NCBI GenBank assembly: GCA_016699855.1
Contig: CP064988.1
Location: 992,001 to 1,056,000 of the forward strand
DNA length: 64,000 nucleotides
Reading direction: 5' to 3'
Source of the DNA: Rhodospirillales bacterium
GTDB lineage: Bacteria > Pseudomonadota > Alphaproteobacteria > Reyranellales > Reyranellaceae
Below, in pieces: positions 28,059 through 39,250 of this stretch. The position numbers and the translations under genes are program-made. How positions within the stretch are numbered: the first letter of the stretch is position 1; each line of letters opens with the position of its first letter. Under the pieces are notes generated by a model that saw only the letters and a program-made list of their open reading frames with translations, was not told where the DNA came from and did not search any database.

Positions 28059-28529
28059 TCAGGGGCCGACGAGGCGTATCTCCGCCCGCCGGCAGGTCTC
28101 GCCGCCGGCGACACGGATCTCGATCTCCGCGTAAGGGCGGCCGACGCAGTGCCAACCCCGGCCGGGCGACCCGGCCGCCGCCTCGTCGGCGCGGCAACCG
28201 GCGGTGAGCGACGCGTACGCGGCGCGTAGCGCCTCCGGACCGAGGCGCGTGCCGAACCTCATGATCGCCGTCTGCGGCCGCGGCCCCGAGGCGCCGCGGT
28301 AGAAGTACAGCGGCGGGGCGCACGATTCGGCGACCGGCAGCGCCTTCAGGTGGCTCGGCAACGCGAAGCGCCAGATCAGCGAGCCGCGCGGCGTGCCCTC
28401 GACGTCGAACAGCAGCCACCAGACGATGAACAGCACCGGCGCGATCGCGGAAATCGCGGCGAGCGTGATCAACGCGACCATGGTGCGGCGCCTGGCGAAC
28501 ATGGCGCCGGAAACGCTCGACGACGTCAT
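28059..28529 (-). CDS. Hypothetical single-pass membrane protein
   Basis: About 156 residues with one N-terminal membrane helix (roughly residues 17-42, VALITLAAISAIAPVLFIVWWLLF) after a short Arg-containing cytoplasmic tail. The remaining 110 residues should face the periplasm and contain three Cys (in ESCAPP, TAGCRAD, WHCVG) plus one near the end, which could form disulfides. The ATG at 28529 has GGGGA upstream. No family recognised. It is 63 bp upstream of the RlmM-like gene and co-directional with it. Confidence 0.6.
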   Translation of the reverse strand: MTSSSVSGAMFARRRTMVALITLAAISAIAPVLFIVWWLLFDVEGTPRGSLIWRFALPSHLKALPVAESCAPPLYFYRGASGPRPQTAIMRFGTRLGPEALRAAYASLTAGCRADEAAAGSPGRGWHCVGRPYAEIEIRVAGGETCRRAEIRLVGP

Positions 28530-28603
28530 AGGTCCCCGATCCGTTGACCTGAAGGCGGCGGACGATAAGTGGCGAGCGCTCACTGCACACCATTAAACTT
28601 TAT

Positions 28604-28630
28604 CCAGCCACACCCGTCGAACGTGGCTGG
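28604..28630. promoter_or_regulatory. Inverted repeat in a divergent promoter region
   Basis: Perfect 8-bp arms CCAGCCAC (28604-28611) and GTGGCTGG (28623-28630) with an 11-nt spacer, next to a small AT-rich patch (ATTAAACTTTAT). It lies between the divergent membrane-protein gene (start 28529) and the molybdoenzyme gene (start 28744), where a regulator could act. No T-run follows on either strand. Confidence 0.4.
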
Positions 28631-28743
28631 AGCGTCGAGCTATGCGTGCGCGCGACAGCCATTCGTCGGGCGCTTTGCAAGCTGCGTCGTCGACCTCTAG
28701 TCTGCCCGCCAAGACATCGGCGAAGACCCTAGGAGACAGCGTC

Positions 28744-31092
28744 ATGGCCAAGTTCGGCATCGGTCAATCGGTCCGCAGGGTCGAGGATCCGCGTCTGTTG
28801 ACGGGCGGCGGGCGCTACACCGACGACACCAAAGCCGGCGCCGGCGCCGCGCGCGCCTACGTGCTGCGCAGCCCGCATGCCCACGCCCGCATCCGCGGCG
28901 TCGATACCACGGCCGCCAAGGCGGCGCCGGGCGTGCTCACGGTCCTGACCGGCGCCGACGTCAAGGCGGCCGGATTCGGCGACCTGCCCTGCCTGATCCC
29001 CGTCCAGAACCGCGACGGTACCATGCGGCCGGACACGCCGAGGCCGATGCTGGCGCTCGACCGGGTCCGGCACGTCGGCGACCCGGTGGCCTTGGTGGTG
29101 GCCGACACGCTCGACCAGGCCAAGGACGCCGCCGAACTGATCGAGGTCGACTACGAGCCCCTGCCCTGCGCCGTCGACACCTACGGCGCGGCCCAGCCGG
29201 GCGCGCCGCTGGTGCACGACCATATCGCGGGGAACCTGATCTTCGACTGGGAGATGGGAAACGCGGCGGCCACCGACGCGGCCTTCGCCAAGGCCAAGCG
29301 CGTCGTGAAGCTCCGCATCGTCAACAACCGCGTCGTCGTCAACTCGATGGAGCCGCGCGGCGCGATCTGCGAGCACGATTCGGCGACCGATCGCTCGACG
29401 CTGTGGGTGTCGTCGCAGGGCGTCAGCGTCATCCGCCCCGTGGTCGCCGACGATATCCTGAAGATCGGCGAGGATAAGCTGCGGGTGCGCACCGGCGACG
29501 TCGGCGGCGGCTTCGGCATGAAGATCTTCGTCCACCCCGAGTACCCGATGGTCGTATGGGCGTCGCGGCTGCTCAAGCGCACGGTGAAGTGGATTCCCGA
29601 GCGGCAGGAGGCCTTCCAGTCCGACGTCCAGGGCCGAGACCACGTCTCCTTCGCCGAGATGGCGCTCGACGCGGACTGCAAATTCCTCGGCCTGCGGGTC
29701 ACGACCTACGCCGCGCTGGGCGCCTACCTCTCGCACTACGGCGCCTTCATCCCGACCATGGCCGGCACCGGCATGCTGGCGGGCCTCTACCAGACGCCGG
29801 CGATCTACGTGAACGTCAAAGGCGTGATGACGAACACCGTGCCGACCGACGCCTACCGCGGCGCCGGCCGTCCCGAAGCCGCCTACCTGCTGGAGCGTTT
29901 CGTCGACCATATCGCGCGCGAGACCGGGCTGACCCCCGACGAGATCCGCGCCCGCAACCATATCCGCGCCGACCAGCTGCCGTGGAACACCGCGCTCGGC
30001 GACACCTACGATTCCGGCGCGTTCACGGAGACCATGCGCAAGTCGATGGCCAAGGCCGACTGGACGGGCTTCGCCGCGCGGCGCGCCGAGTCGAAGGCGC
30101 GCGGCAGATGGCGCGGCATCGGCCTGGCGACCTACGTCGAGAAATGCTCGGGCGGCGCGCCGGAAAGCGCGATCGCGAAATTCGAGGGCGACGACATGGT
30201 CACCGTCTACGTCGGCGTGCAGACCAACGGCCAGGGCCACGAGACGGCGTTCACGCAGATCATGTCGGCGCGGCTCGGCGTCGACGCGGAGCGCATCCGC
30301 ATCGTGCAGGGCGATTCCGACGTCACGCCGCCGGGCATGACCGGCGGCTCGCGTTCGATTCCGGTCGCCGGCGCGGCCGTGCTCGGCGTGTCGGACAAGA
30401 TCATCGCCAAGGGCAAGCTCGTCGCGGCGAGCGCGATGGAGGCGGCGGCGGGCGACATCGAGTACGCCGACGCCACATTCCGCATCGTCGGCACCGACCG
30501 CCGGATGAGCCTGTTCGAGGTGGCGCGCGCGGCGCGGGACCCGAAGCACGTGCCGCCGGGCGAGACGCCGGGCCTCGACGCGGACTTCACCCGGACGCCC
30601 GACGCCGCCACCTTCCCCAACGGCTGCCACATCTGCGAGCTCGAGGTCGATCCCGACACCGGCACGCTGGAGATCCTGCGCTACACCGTGGTCGACGATT
30701 TCGGCGACGCCGTGAACCCGCTGCTGCTGCAGGGGCAGGTCCATGGCGGCATCGGCCAGGGCCTCGGCCAGGCGTTGACGGAGCGCACGGTGTACGACAA
30801 CGACAACGGCCAGCTGCTGAGCGGCTCGTACATGGACTACGCCATGCCGCGCGCCGACGACGTGCCGCACGTGCATTTCGACATGAACAACGTGCGCTGC
30901 ACCACCAATCCCCTGGGCATCAAGGGCGCGGGCGAGGCCGGCGCCATCGGCGCGCCGCCCGCGGTCATCAACGCCATCGTCGACGCGCTGCGTCCCGAGA
31001 CCGGTATCGCGCATATCGACATGCCCGCGACGCCGCACTCGATCTGGAGCGCGATCCAGACGGCGCGGGCCCGGAAGGTGGCGGCCGAGTAG
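28744..31092 (+). CDS. Xanthine dehydrogenase family, molybdopterin-binding subunit (form II CoxL-like)
   Basis: A 782-residue large subunit of the xanthine oxidase/CO dehydrogenase family. Visible landmarks are SVRRVEDPRLLTGGGRY at the N-terminus, the cofactor loop GDVGGGFGMK, the AYRGAGRPEA motif that marks form II rather than form I CoxL, and the C-terminal GAGEAGAIGAPP whose Glu (about 731) is the catalytic base. The ATG at 28744 has AGGAG 7 nt upstream. The medium FAD and small iron-sulfur subunits needed for electron transfer are not adjacent, so it must use partners encoded elsewhere. An alpha/beta hydrolase follows 32 bp downstream. Substrate unknown. Confidence 0.9.
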   Translation: MAKFGIGQSVRRVEDPRLLTGGGRYTDDTKAGAGAARAYVLRSPHAHARIRGVDTTAAKAAPGVLTVLTGADVKAAGFGDLPCLIPVQNRDGTMRPDTPRPMLALDRVRHVGDPVALVVADTLDQAKDAAELIEVDYEPLPCAVDTYGAAQPGAPLVHDHIAGNLIFDWEMGNAAATDAAFAKAKRVVKLRIVNNRVVVNSMEPRGAICEHDSATDRSTLWVSSQGVSVIRPVVADDILKIGEDKLRVRTGDVGGGFGMKIFVHPEYPMVVWASRLLKRTVKWIPERQEAFQSDVQGRDHVSFAEMALDADCKFLGLRVTTYAALGAYLSHYGAFIPTMAGTGMLAGLYQTPAIYVNVKGVMTNTVPTDAYRGAGRPEAAYLLERFVDHIARETGLTPDEIRARNHIRADQLPWNTALGDTYDSGAFTETMRKSMAKADWTGFAARRAESKARGRWRGIGLATYVEKCSGGAPESAIAKFEGDDMVTVYVGVQTNGQGHETAFTQIMSARLGVDAERIRIVQGDSDVTPPGMTGGSRSIPVAGAAVLGVSDKIIAKGKLVAASAMEAAAGDIEYADATFRIVGTDRRMSLFEVARAARDPKHVPPGETPGLDADFTRTPDAATFPNGCHICELEVDPDTGTLEILRYTVVDDFGDAVNPLLLQGQVHGGIGQGLGQALTERTVYDNDNGQLLSGSYMDYAMPRADDVPHVHFDMNNVRCTTNPLGIKGAGEAGAIGAPPAVINAIVDALRPETGIAHIDMPATPHSIWSAIQTARARKVAAE

Positions 31093-31124
31093 CGGCGCGG
31101 CGGGTCCGGCGGACGCGAGGCGGC

Positions 31125-31916
31125 ATGCCGCACACCACCCTGCGCGACGGCGCGCGTCTGTACTACGAGACGCACGGCGCCGGACCGCCGCTGATGCTGG
31201 TCACCGGCCTCGGCGGCGTGGCGACGTTCTGGGCCCCGCATGTGGCGGCGCTGGCGGAACGGTACACGGTCGTGCTCCACGACCACCGCGGCTGCGGGCG
31301 CAGCGAGTTGTCGCGCATCGACTATTCCGTCGACCAGATGGCCGACGACGCGCTCCAGCTCATGGACGCGCTGGGGATCGAGACGGCCCGCTACGTCGGC
31401 CATTCCACCGGCGGGGCGATGGGGCAGGTCATCGCCATCGACCATCCGGCGCGGATCTCGAAGCTCGTCCTGAGCGCGACCTGGGCGAAGACGGACGCGT
31501 TCTTCCGCCGCCTGTTCGAGGTGCGCTCGCTGCTCCTGCGGCATCTCGGGCCGGAGGCCTACGTCAAGGCCAGCGGCCTGGCGCTCAACGCCGCCGCGTG
31601 GATCCGCGACCACGACGCCGAGCTCGCCGCCAACGAGGCGCTGGCGGCCGAGACGATCCCGGTGCCGGAGATCGTGCTGTCGCGCATCGCCGCTATCGTG
31701 GCGCACGACCGTCGCGAGGCGCTGCGCGGCATCCGTTGCCCGACGCTGGCGATCGGCGCCCGCGACGACCAGGTCACGCCGGCCTATTTCACCGAGGAGC
31801 TCGGCCGTCTGGTGCCGGACTGCCGCACGGTGGTCCTGCCGTATGGCGGACACCTGTTCCCCAACGTTGTGCCGGAGACGTACCAGCGTATCCTGCTCGA
31901 ATTCTTCGCGGACTGA
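31125..31916 (+). CDS. Alpha/beta hydrolase
   Basis: A 263-residue hydrolase with the nucleophile elbow GHSTGG (Ser94), the oxyanion-side HDHRGCGRS, an acid residue in GARDDQVTP and the terminal His in YGGHLF. The overall pattern resembles RutD and 3-oxoadipate enol-lactonase relatives. It starts 32 bp after the molybdoenzyme gene and is followed 39 bp later by the dehydrogenase gene, so the three probably form a small catabolic unit. Substrate unknown. Confidence 0.85.
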   Translation: MPHTTLRDGARLYYETHGAGPPLMLVTGLGGVATFWAPHVAALAERYTVVLHDHRGCGRSELSRIDYSVDQMADDALQLMDALGIETARYVGHSTGGAMGQVIAIDHPARISKLVLSATWAKTDAFFRRLFEVRSLLLRHLGPEAYVKASGLALNAAAWIRDHDAELAANEALAAETIPVPEIVLSRIAAIVAHDRREALRGIRCPTLAIGARDDQVTPAYFTEELGRLVPDCRTVVLPYGGHLFPNVVPETYQRILLEFFAD

Positions 31917-31955
31917 CCCGGTCGGCCGCCCATCATCCCCAGGAGAGGAACCGAG

Positions 31956-32936
31956 ATGGCCAAGAACACCAAACGCATCCTGATGCCGATGGGCATGCAT
32001 CCCGCCGGTATGGCGCTCGTCGACGCGCGCGACGACGTCGAGGCGGTGCCGATGCACAACTTCACGACCGCCGAGTTCCACGCCGCGCTCAAGGACGCCC
32101 ACGGCGTCACGCTGGGCCTGACGCCCCTGGGCGATCCCGAGCTCGACGCGGCGCCGAACCTCGTGGTCGCCGCCCGAATCGGCGTCGGCTACGACACCGT
32201 GGACGTGCCGGCGCTGACGCGGCGTGGACTGCCGCTGATGATCGCCGGAGTCGCGAACTCGGTGTCGGTCGCCGAACACGCGATGTTCCTGATGCTCACG
32301 CTCGCCAAGCGCGGCTTCGACTACGACAGGATGGTGCGCGAGCACCGCTGGGACGACCGGCGCAAGGAGCTGCCGGTCGACCTCTACCTGAAAACGTTGC
32401 TCGTCATCGGCTTCGGCCGCATCGGAACGCGCATCGCCCGCCGCTGCGCGGCCATGGAGATGAACGTCCTGGTGTTCGACCCCTACGTCCCGGCCGAGAC
32501 GATCCGCGCCGCCGGCCACGAGCCGGTCGCCGATCTCAAGGCCGGCCTGGCGCGCGCCGACTTCGTCACCGTGCACTGCCCGAAGAACAAGGAGACGATC
32601 GACCTGATCGGCCGCGACGAGCTGGCGGCGATGAAGAGGACGGCCTACATCGTCAACACCGCGCGCGGCGGCATCATCAACGAGGACGCCCTCTACGACG
32701 CGCTCAAGGGCGGCGTCATCAAGGCCGCCGGCCTCGACGTGCTCGACAAGGAGCCGCCGACGGAGGTCCACAAGCTGTGCTCGCTGTCCAACATCGTGAT
32801 GGCGCCGCACATGGCGGGGGTCACGGCGGAGGCGTCGGCGCGCATGGCGCAGGCCACGGTGCAGAACGTGCTCGACGTGTTCGACGGCAAGCCGAACCCG
32901 GACAACGTCGTGAACAAGGAGGTCCTGAAGCGCTGA
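31956..32936 (+). CDS. D-2-hydroxyacid dehydrogenase, NAD-binding (SerA/GyaR family)
   Basis: A 326-residue member of the D-isomer-specific 2-hydroxyacid dehydrogenase family. The dinucleotide fold is IGFGRIGTRIA (151-161); catalytic residues are Arg238 (NTARGGI), Glu266 (LDKEPP) and His285 (APHMAG). A strong AGGAGAGGA ribosome site precedes the ATG. The length lacks the ACT domain of full SerA, so a glyoxylate/hydroxypyruvate-reductase-like or other hydroxyacid role is likely. It is the third gene of the plus-strand group beginning with the molybdoenzyme. Confidence 0.88.
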   Translation: MAKNTKRILMPMGMHPAGMALVDARDDVEAVPMHNFTTAEFHAALKDAHGVTLGLTPLGDPELDAAPNLVVAARIGVGYDTVDVPALTRRGLPLMIAGVANSVSVAEHAMFLMLTLAKRGFDYDRMVREHRWDDRRKELPVDLYLKTLLVIGFGRIGTRIARRCAAMEMNVLVFDPYVPAETIRAAGHEPVADLKAGLARADFVTVHCPKNKETIDLIGRDELAAMKRTAYIVNTARGGIINEDALYDALKGGVIKAAGLDVLDKEPPTEVHKLCSLSNIVMAPHMAGVTAEASARMAQATVQNVLDVFDGKPNPDNVVNKEVLKR

Positions 32937-32941
32937 CGTCG

Positions 32942-32961
32942 GCGCCGCCCCGGGGCGGCGC
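32942..32961. terminator. Palindromic hairpin between convergent genes
   Basis: A perfect 20-bp palindrome (GCGCCGCCCC then GGGGCGGCGC) lies 5 nt after the dehydrogenase stop and 48 nt before the convergent binding-protein stop. There is no T-tract, so bidirectional termination or RNA protection is only a guess from position. Confidence 0.4.
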
Positions 32962-33009
32962 GGCGGCGCCCGGGACGGTCCGACCCGGGCCCGCGCCGCG
33001 AACCCGCCG

Positions 33010-33999
33010 TCACTGCGGCTTGTAGCCGATGCCGTCGATGATGCCCTTCCATCGGGCGAGGTCCGTGGACATGCGCTCGCGCACCTGCTCGGGCGTCGAC
33101 GTCTCGACGTCGAGGCCGAGCCCGACCAGCCGCTTGACGATCTCCGGCAGGGCGAGCACGGCGCCCAGCTCCTTGTTCCAGGCCTGCACGATCGCCGGCG
33201 GCGTCTTGGCGGCGGCGAGGAAGACGTACCAGCCGAGGATGTTGAGCTTCGGGTAGCCCAGCGCCGTGCCGGTCGGAATCTCCGGCGCCGCCTGCGTCGG
33301 CTTGAGGCCGGACGTCATCAGCACCTTCACCTTGCCGGCGCGGTGGTGCTCCAGGAAGTCGGTGATGCCGCCGCAGCCGGCGGCGATGTGGCCGCCCTGC
33401 AGATCGGCGATCAGCGGCGCCGCGCCGCGGTAGGGAACCGGCTCCAGCGGAACGCCGATCTCGCGGCCGACCATGACGCCGAAGAAATGCGTGAACGAGC
33501 CCAACGCCGTCGTGCCGAAACTCTGGCGCGTCGGGTTCTTCTTGAGCCACTCGATGTACTCGGCGAAGGTGTTGACGCCCAGCGTCGGCGACACGCAGAA
33601 CGCGGTCTGCACCGTGCCCGCGAGCGTCAGCGGCGCGAAATCCGTCAGCGGATCGAACGGCACCGACGCCATCGTCAGCTTCTGCACGATCGTGGCGCTG
33701 GGGATGTAGATGATCGTCGCGCCGTCGGGCGGCGAGTTCTTGACCGCCTCCGCCGCGATCGTGCCGCTGGCGCCCGCCTTGTTCTCGATCAGCACGTTGC
33801 GGCCGGTCCGCTGCTTCAGCGGCTCGGCCAGCAGGCGCGCCATCACGTCGGTGCCGCCGCCGGCAGGGAAGCCGACGAGGATTTTCAGCGTGCCTTCCGG
33901 CAGACCGGTCTGCGCCGCCGAGACGCTCGGCAGCAGCGGCGCGGCCAGCGCGCCGCCGACGATCGGCAGCGCGCGGCGCCGGGTGATTCTGTTCGCCAT
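33010..33999 (-). CDS. Bug-family tripartite tricarboxylate transporter substrate-binding protein
   Basis: A 329-residue periplasmic receptor of the Bug/TctC family. The signal MANRITRRRALPIVGGALAAPLLPSVSAAQ has an RRR group suited to Tat export, and LVGFPAGGGTDVMARLLAEPL followed by NKAGASGTIAAEAV is the family core that binds carboxylates. The ATG at 33999 has a GGAGGGGAAA ribosome site. The membrane partners TctA and TctB are not adjacent, which is common for Bug proteins. Ligand unknown; it is co-directional with the phosphotransferase gene 48 bp upstream. Confidence 0.9.
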   Translation of the reverse strand: MANRITRRRALPIVGGALAAPLLPSVSAAQTGLPEGTLKILVGFPAGGGTDVMARLLAEPLKQRTGRNVLIENKAGASGTIAAEAVKNSPPDGATIIYIPSATIVQKLTMASVPFDPLTDFAPLTLAGTVQTAFCVSPTLGVNTFAEYIEWLKKNPTRQSFGTTALGSFTHFFGVMVGREIGVPLEPVPYRGAAPLIADLQGGHIAAGCGGITDFLEHHRAGKVKVLMTSGLKPTQAAPEIPTGTALGYPKLNILGWYVFLAAAKTPPAIVQAWNKELGAVLALPEIVKRLVGLGLDVETSTPEQVRERMSTDLARWKGIIDGIGYKPQ

Positions 34000-34047
34000 C
34001 GTCCGTTTCCCCTCCAGTCGTTCTTCCCGTCGTCCGACGTCGGCGGC

Positions 34048-35076
34048 TCAGCCGACGAGGCTCCAGGCCAGCTCCGCCCGCTCGCGCGCGGCGCCGCCCA
34101 TCTTGATCGACTCCGGCGACGAGGCGTTGCCGTCGAGTCCGCGCCGGTAGACGCCCTGCGCGATCGCCGCGAGGCGGTACAGCGAGAAGGCGAGATAGAA
34201 GTTCCAATGGTCGATCCGCGCCCGCCCGGTGCGCCGGCAGTAGGCGGCGACGTACTCGGCCTCGGTCGGATGGCCGCTGGCCGCGAAATCGACCCGCGCG
34301 TAGCCGTGCGGCGGATCGGCCAGATGATAGCCGAGGCAGTTGTAGGCGAGGTCGCACAGCGGATGGCCGAGCGTCGACAACTCCCAGTCCAGCACCGCCA
34401 CGACGCGCGGCTCCTCGGGGTGGACCACGATGTTTCCGAGCCGGTAGTCGCCGTGCACGATCGTCGTCGGGTCCTCGGCCGGGATGTTCTCCGGCAGCCA
34501 CGCCGAGAGCCTCTCCATCGCCGGGATGTGCTCGGTCTTGAGCTGCTCGTACTGCTTGCTCCACCGCGCCACCTGGCGCTCGACGTAGCGGCCGGCGCGG
34601 CCGTAGTCGCCGAGTCCGACCGCGGCGGGATCGACCTTGTGCAGCCGCGCCAGCACGTCGTTCATCGAGTCGAAGATCGCGCCCCGCTCCGCCGGGCTCT
34701 GCGCCGCCATCGCCGGATCGCCGAAGATGCGGCCTTCGACCGCGTCCATGACGTAGAACATCTGGCCGATGACCGACTCGTCCTCGCACAGCAGCCGCGC
34801 CGGCGCGACCGGCACGTCGGTCGCCGCCAGCGCGCTGATGACGCGGAACTCGCGGTCGACCTGGTGCGCGGAGGCGACCAGCGCCCCCGGCGGCTTCTTG
34901 CGCAGCACCAGATCGTGCCGGCGGCCGCCGATGTCGGCGGCGAGGAAGAACGTCGGATTGGAGTGGCCGCTGTCGAACTGCCGGACCTCCAAGCCGCCGC
35001 GGTAGCCGTCGATGCGGCGGCGGAGATACGCGTCCAGCGCCGCCGCGTCGAAGCGGTGCCGGTCCATCACGGGCAT
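34048..35076 (-). CDS. Phosphotransferase family protein (aminoglycoside phosphotransferase/ACAD10-like)
   Basis: A kinase-fold protein of about 342 residues. The nucleotide site includes VLRKKPPG (Lys), the catalytic loop IVHGDYRLGNIVV (HGD...N) and the metal-binding VLDWELSTLGHPLCDLAY. It matches the acyl-CoA-dehydrogenase-associated (ACAD10/11 N-terminal) branch rather than antibiotic resistance enzymes. The ATG at 35076 is used; a GTG at 35103 would add nine residues, and neither has a clear ribosome site. It precedes the Bug gene, but no acyl-CoA dehydrogenase is adjacent. Confidence 0.82.
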   Translation of the reverse strand: MPVMDRHRFDAAALDAYLRRRIDGYRGGLEVRQFDSGHSNPTFFLAADIGGRRHDLVLRKKPPGALVASAHQVDREFRVISALAATDVPVAPARLLCEDESVIGQMFYVMDAVEGRIFGDPAMAAQSPAERGAIFDSMNDVLARLHKVDPAAVGLGDYGRAGRYVERQVARWSKQYEQLKTEHIPAMERLSAWLPENIPAEDPTTIVHGDYRLGNIVVHPEEPRVVAVLDWELSTLGHPLCDLAYNCLGYHLADPPHGYARVDFAASGHPTEAEYVAAYCRRTGRARIDHWNFYLAFSLYRLAAIAQGVYRRGLDGNASSPESIKMGGAARERAELAWSLVG

Positions 35077-35290
35077 GGTCGAAGCGTAGACGGGCACCGC
35101 CACCTCGGTCGCGCGCGCCGGCGGGAGGCCGACGGCTGCGGCACGCTACGGGTCGGCGACGACGGCGGCAAACGCCACGAACGCCGACCCAGCCTGCGCC
35201 GGACGCACGGCATCGGCCGGACGCCGCGCGCGGCCGTTGACGCTTTCGGCTCCCTGAGCGGGTCGCGGCAACCATGCCGGAAGCGCCGCA

Positions 35291-35630
35291 ACATGGGTCT
35301 TCGGATGGTTGGGCTCGCGCGTCGAGGCCGCGACCGTGACGCTCGACAGCGAGCAGGCGCTGGCCTGGACGTCGGCCTATCTCGACGCCGGCCACCGGCC
35401 CGACGCGCTGGTGCGCGCTGGCGTCGGCGGCGTCGCGGTTGGGCAACGACCCCCACAATCAGGAGATCGCGCTCTGCATGCTGGAGGATTTCGGCAGGAG
35501 CCGCGCGCCCGACAAGCGCCGCCTCGCGCTGGCCGCGGCGAAGCACACCGCGCGGCACCGCAAATACGGCGATCCGCTGGACTGCGCCCGGCGTTTCGGC
35601 GCGGCGATGGGCGTCGGGGGTCTGGGCTGA
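35291..35630 (+). pseudogene. Frameshifted gene remnant of unrecognised family
   Basis: Two adjacent open frames join into one protein-like sequence: the first runs through RVEAATVTLDSEQALAWTSA to DALVRA (about 35402-35419), the second from ASRLGNDPHNQEIALCMLED to the TGA at 35628. At the junction the DNA reads GTGCGCGCTGGCG; adding back one GC dinucleotide to the GCGC run restores DALVRALASAASRLGN in one frame, so a 2-nt loss is the likely cause. No convincing initiator is visible upstream, so the 5' end may also be lost. The surviving part looks helical and charged (AAAKHTARHRKYGD). I do not recognise the family. The 186 bp before it, back to 35104, holds no gene, only a 9-bp inverted repeat at 35150-35190. 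Confidence 0.6.
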
Positions 35631-35637
35631 CCGGGGT

Positions 35638-35712
35638 TGGTGAGCGCGGAGGGGATCGAACCCTCGACCCTCTGATTAAAAGTCAGATGCTCTGCCGCTG
35701 AGCTACGCGCTC
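35638..35712 (-). tRNA. tRNA-Lys (anticodon TTT)
   Basis: A 75-nt minus-strand cloverleaf including an encoded CCA (complement of 35638-35640). The acceptor stem is GAGCGCG with CGCGCTC, the anticodon stem TCTGA/TCAGA encloses CTTTTAA (anticodon TTT), and the T arm is GAGGG-TTCGATC-CCCTC. A strong promoter lies upstream at 35755-35783. It decodes AAA/AAG lysine codons. Confidence 0.96.
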
Positions 35713-35754
35713 GTCCGGACCGGCGCGGGCGGCACGCCGCGCGTCGGGCGCTGC

Positions 35755-35783
35755 CGTATAGGGTCCCGGCGCCGATTGGTCAA
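35755..35783 (-). promoter_or_regulatory. Promoter of tRNA-Lys
   Basis: On the minus strand TTGACC (35783-35778) is followed after 17 nt by TATACG (35760-35755), giving a start near 35748 and about 36 nt of leader before the tRNA. It sits in the gap after coaD and resembles the tRNA-Val promoter. Confidence 0.75.
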
Positions 35784-35810
35784 TGCGCCGGCCCGAGGCG
35801 CCGGCGGGCG

Positions 35811-36329
35811 TCAGTTGACGCCGGTGCCGCCGGCGAATTTGGCCTTCAGCCGCGCGAACACCTTGGGCGAGACGAAGCTCGACGTGTCGCCGCCGAGCCG
35901 CGCGATGTCCTTGACCAGGCTGGAGGAGATGAACTGGTGGCGGTCCGACGCCATCAGGAACACGGTCTCGACGCCGGGCTCCATGCGGGCGTTCATGTTC
36001 GCCATCTGGATCTCGTACTCGAAATCGGACACCGCGCGCAGACCGCGCACGATCACGGTGGCGCTCTGGGCCTTCGCGAAATGCACCAGCAGCCCGGTGA
36101 ACGGCACGATCGAGATGCGCGCGCCGATCTCGGCCGGCTGGTCGGCGATGACCTCGCGCAGCATCTCTACCCGCTCCTCGAGGCTGAACAGCGGACCCTT
36201 GCCGATGTTCATGGCCGGCGCCAGAACCAGCCGGTCGACCACCCTCATGGCGCGGCGCACGATCTCGGCGTGGCCGCTGGTGATCGGATCGAAGGTCCCC
36301 GGATAGATGCCGATACGGTCGCCCGCCAT
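35811..36329 (-). CDS. coaD: Phosphopantetheine adenylyltransferase
   Basis: A 172-residue cytoplasmic enzyme that transfers AMP to 4'-phosphopantetheine, the penultimate step of coenzyme A synthesis. The nucleotidyltransferase motif GIYPGTFDPITSGH (7-20) and the later VRGLRAVSDFEYEIQMA and ISSSLVKDIA are diagnostic. Length matches the hexameric bacterial enzyme. It lies 140 bp downstream of gyrA on the same strand, an arrangement common in alphaproteobacteria. Confidence 0.97.
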   Translation of the reverse strand: MAGDRIGIYPGTFDPITSGHAEIVRRAMRVVDRLVLAPAMNIGKGPLFSLEERVEMLREVIADQPAEIGARISIVPFTGLLVHFAKAQSATVIVRGLRAVSDFEYEIQMANMNARMEPGVETVFLMASDRHQFISSSLVKDIARLGGDTSSFVSPKVFARLKAKFAGGTGVN

Positions 36330-36469
36330 GTTTCCCCCCGCCGTGTTCCGGCGATTTATGATGCGCTGCGGGACGGGACGTTAGCCGCAATCGCGGGCTT
36401 CCACCAACCCGTTTGCGGCGACGCAGCATGCGGGGAACGCAGGGCCGGACGCGCCGATGGCCGCCGGAA

Positions 36470-39250
<2,781 letters not shown>

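Noticed and set aside
35640..35701. Coding continuation of the first frame of the remnant into GDRTLDPLIKSQMLCR
   Set aside because: It is read through the antisense of tRNA-Lys, another well-known artefact.
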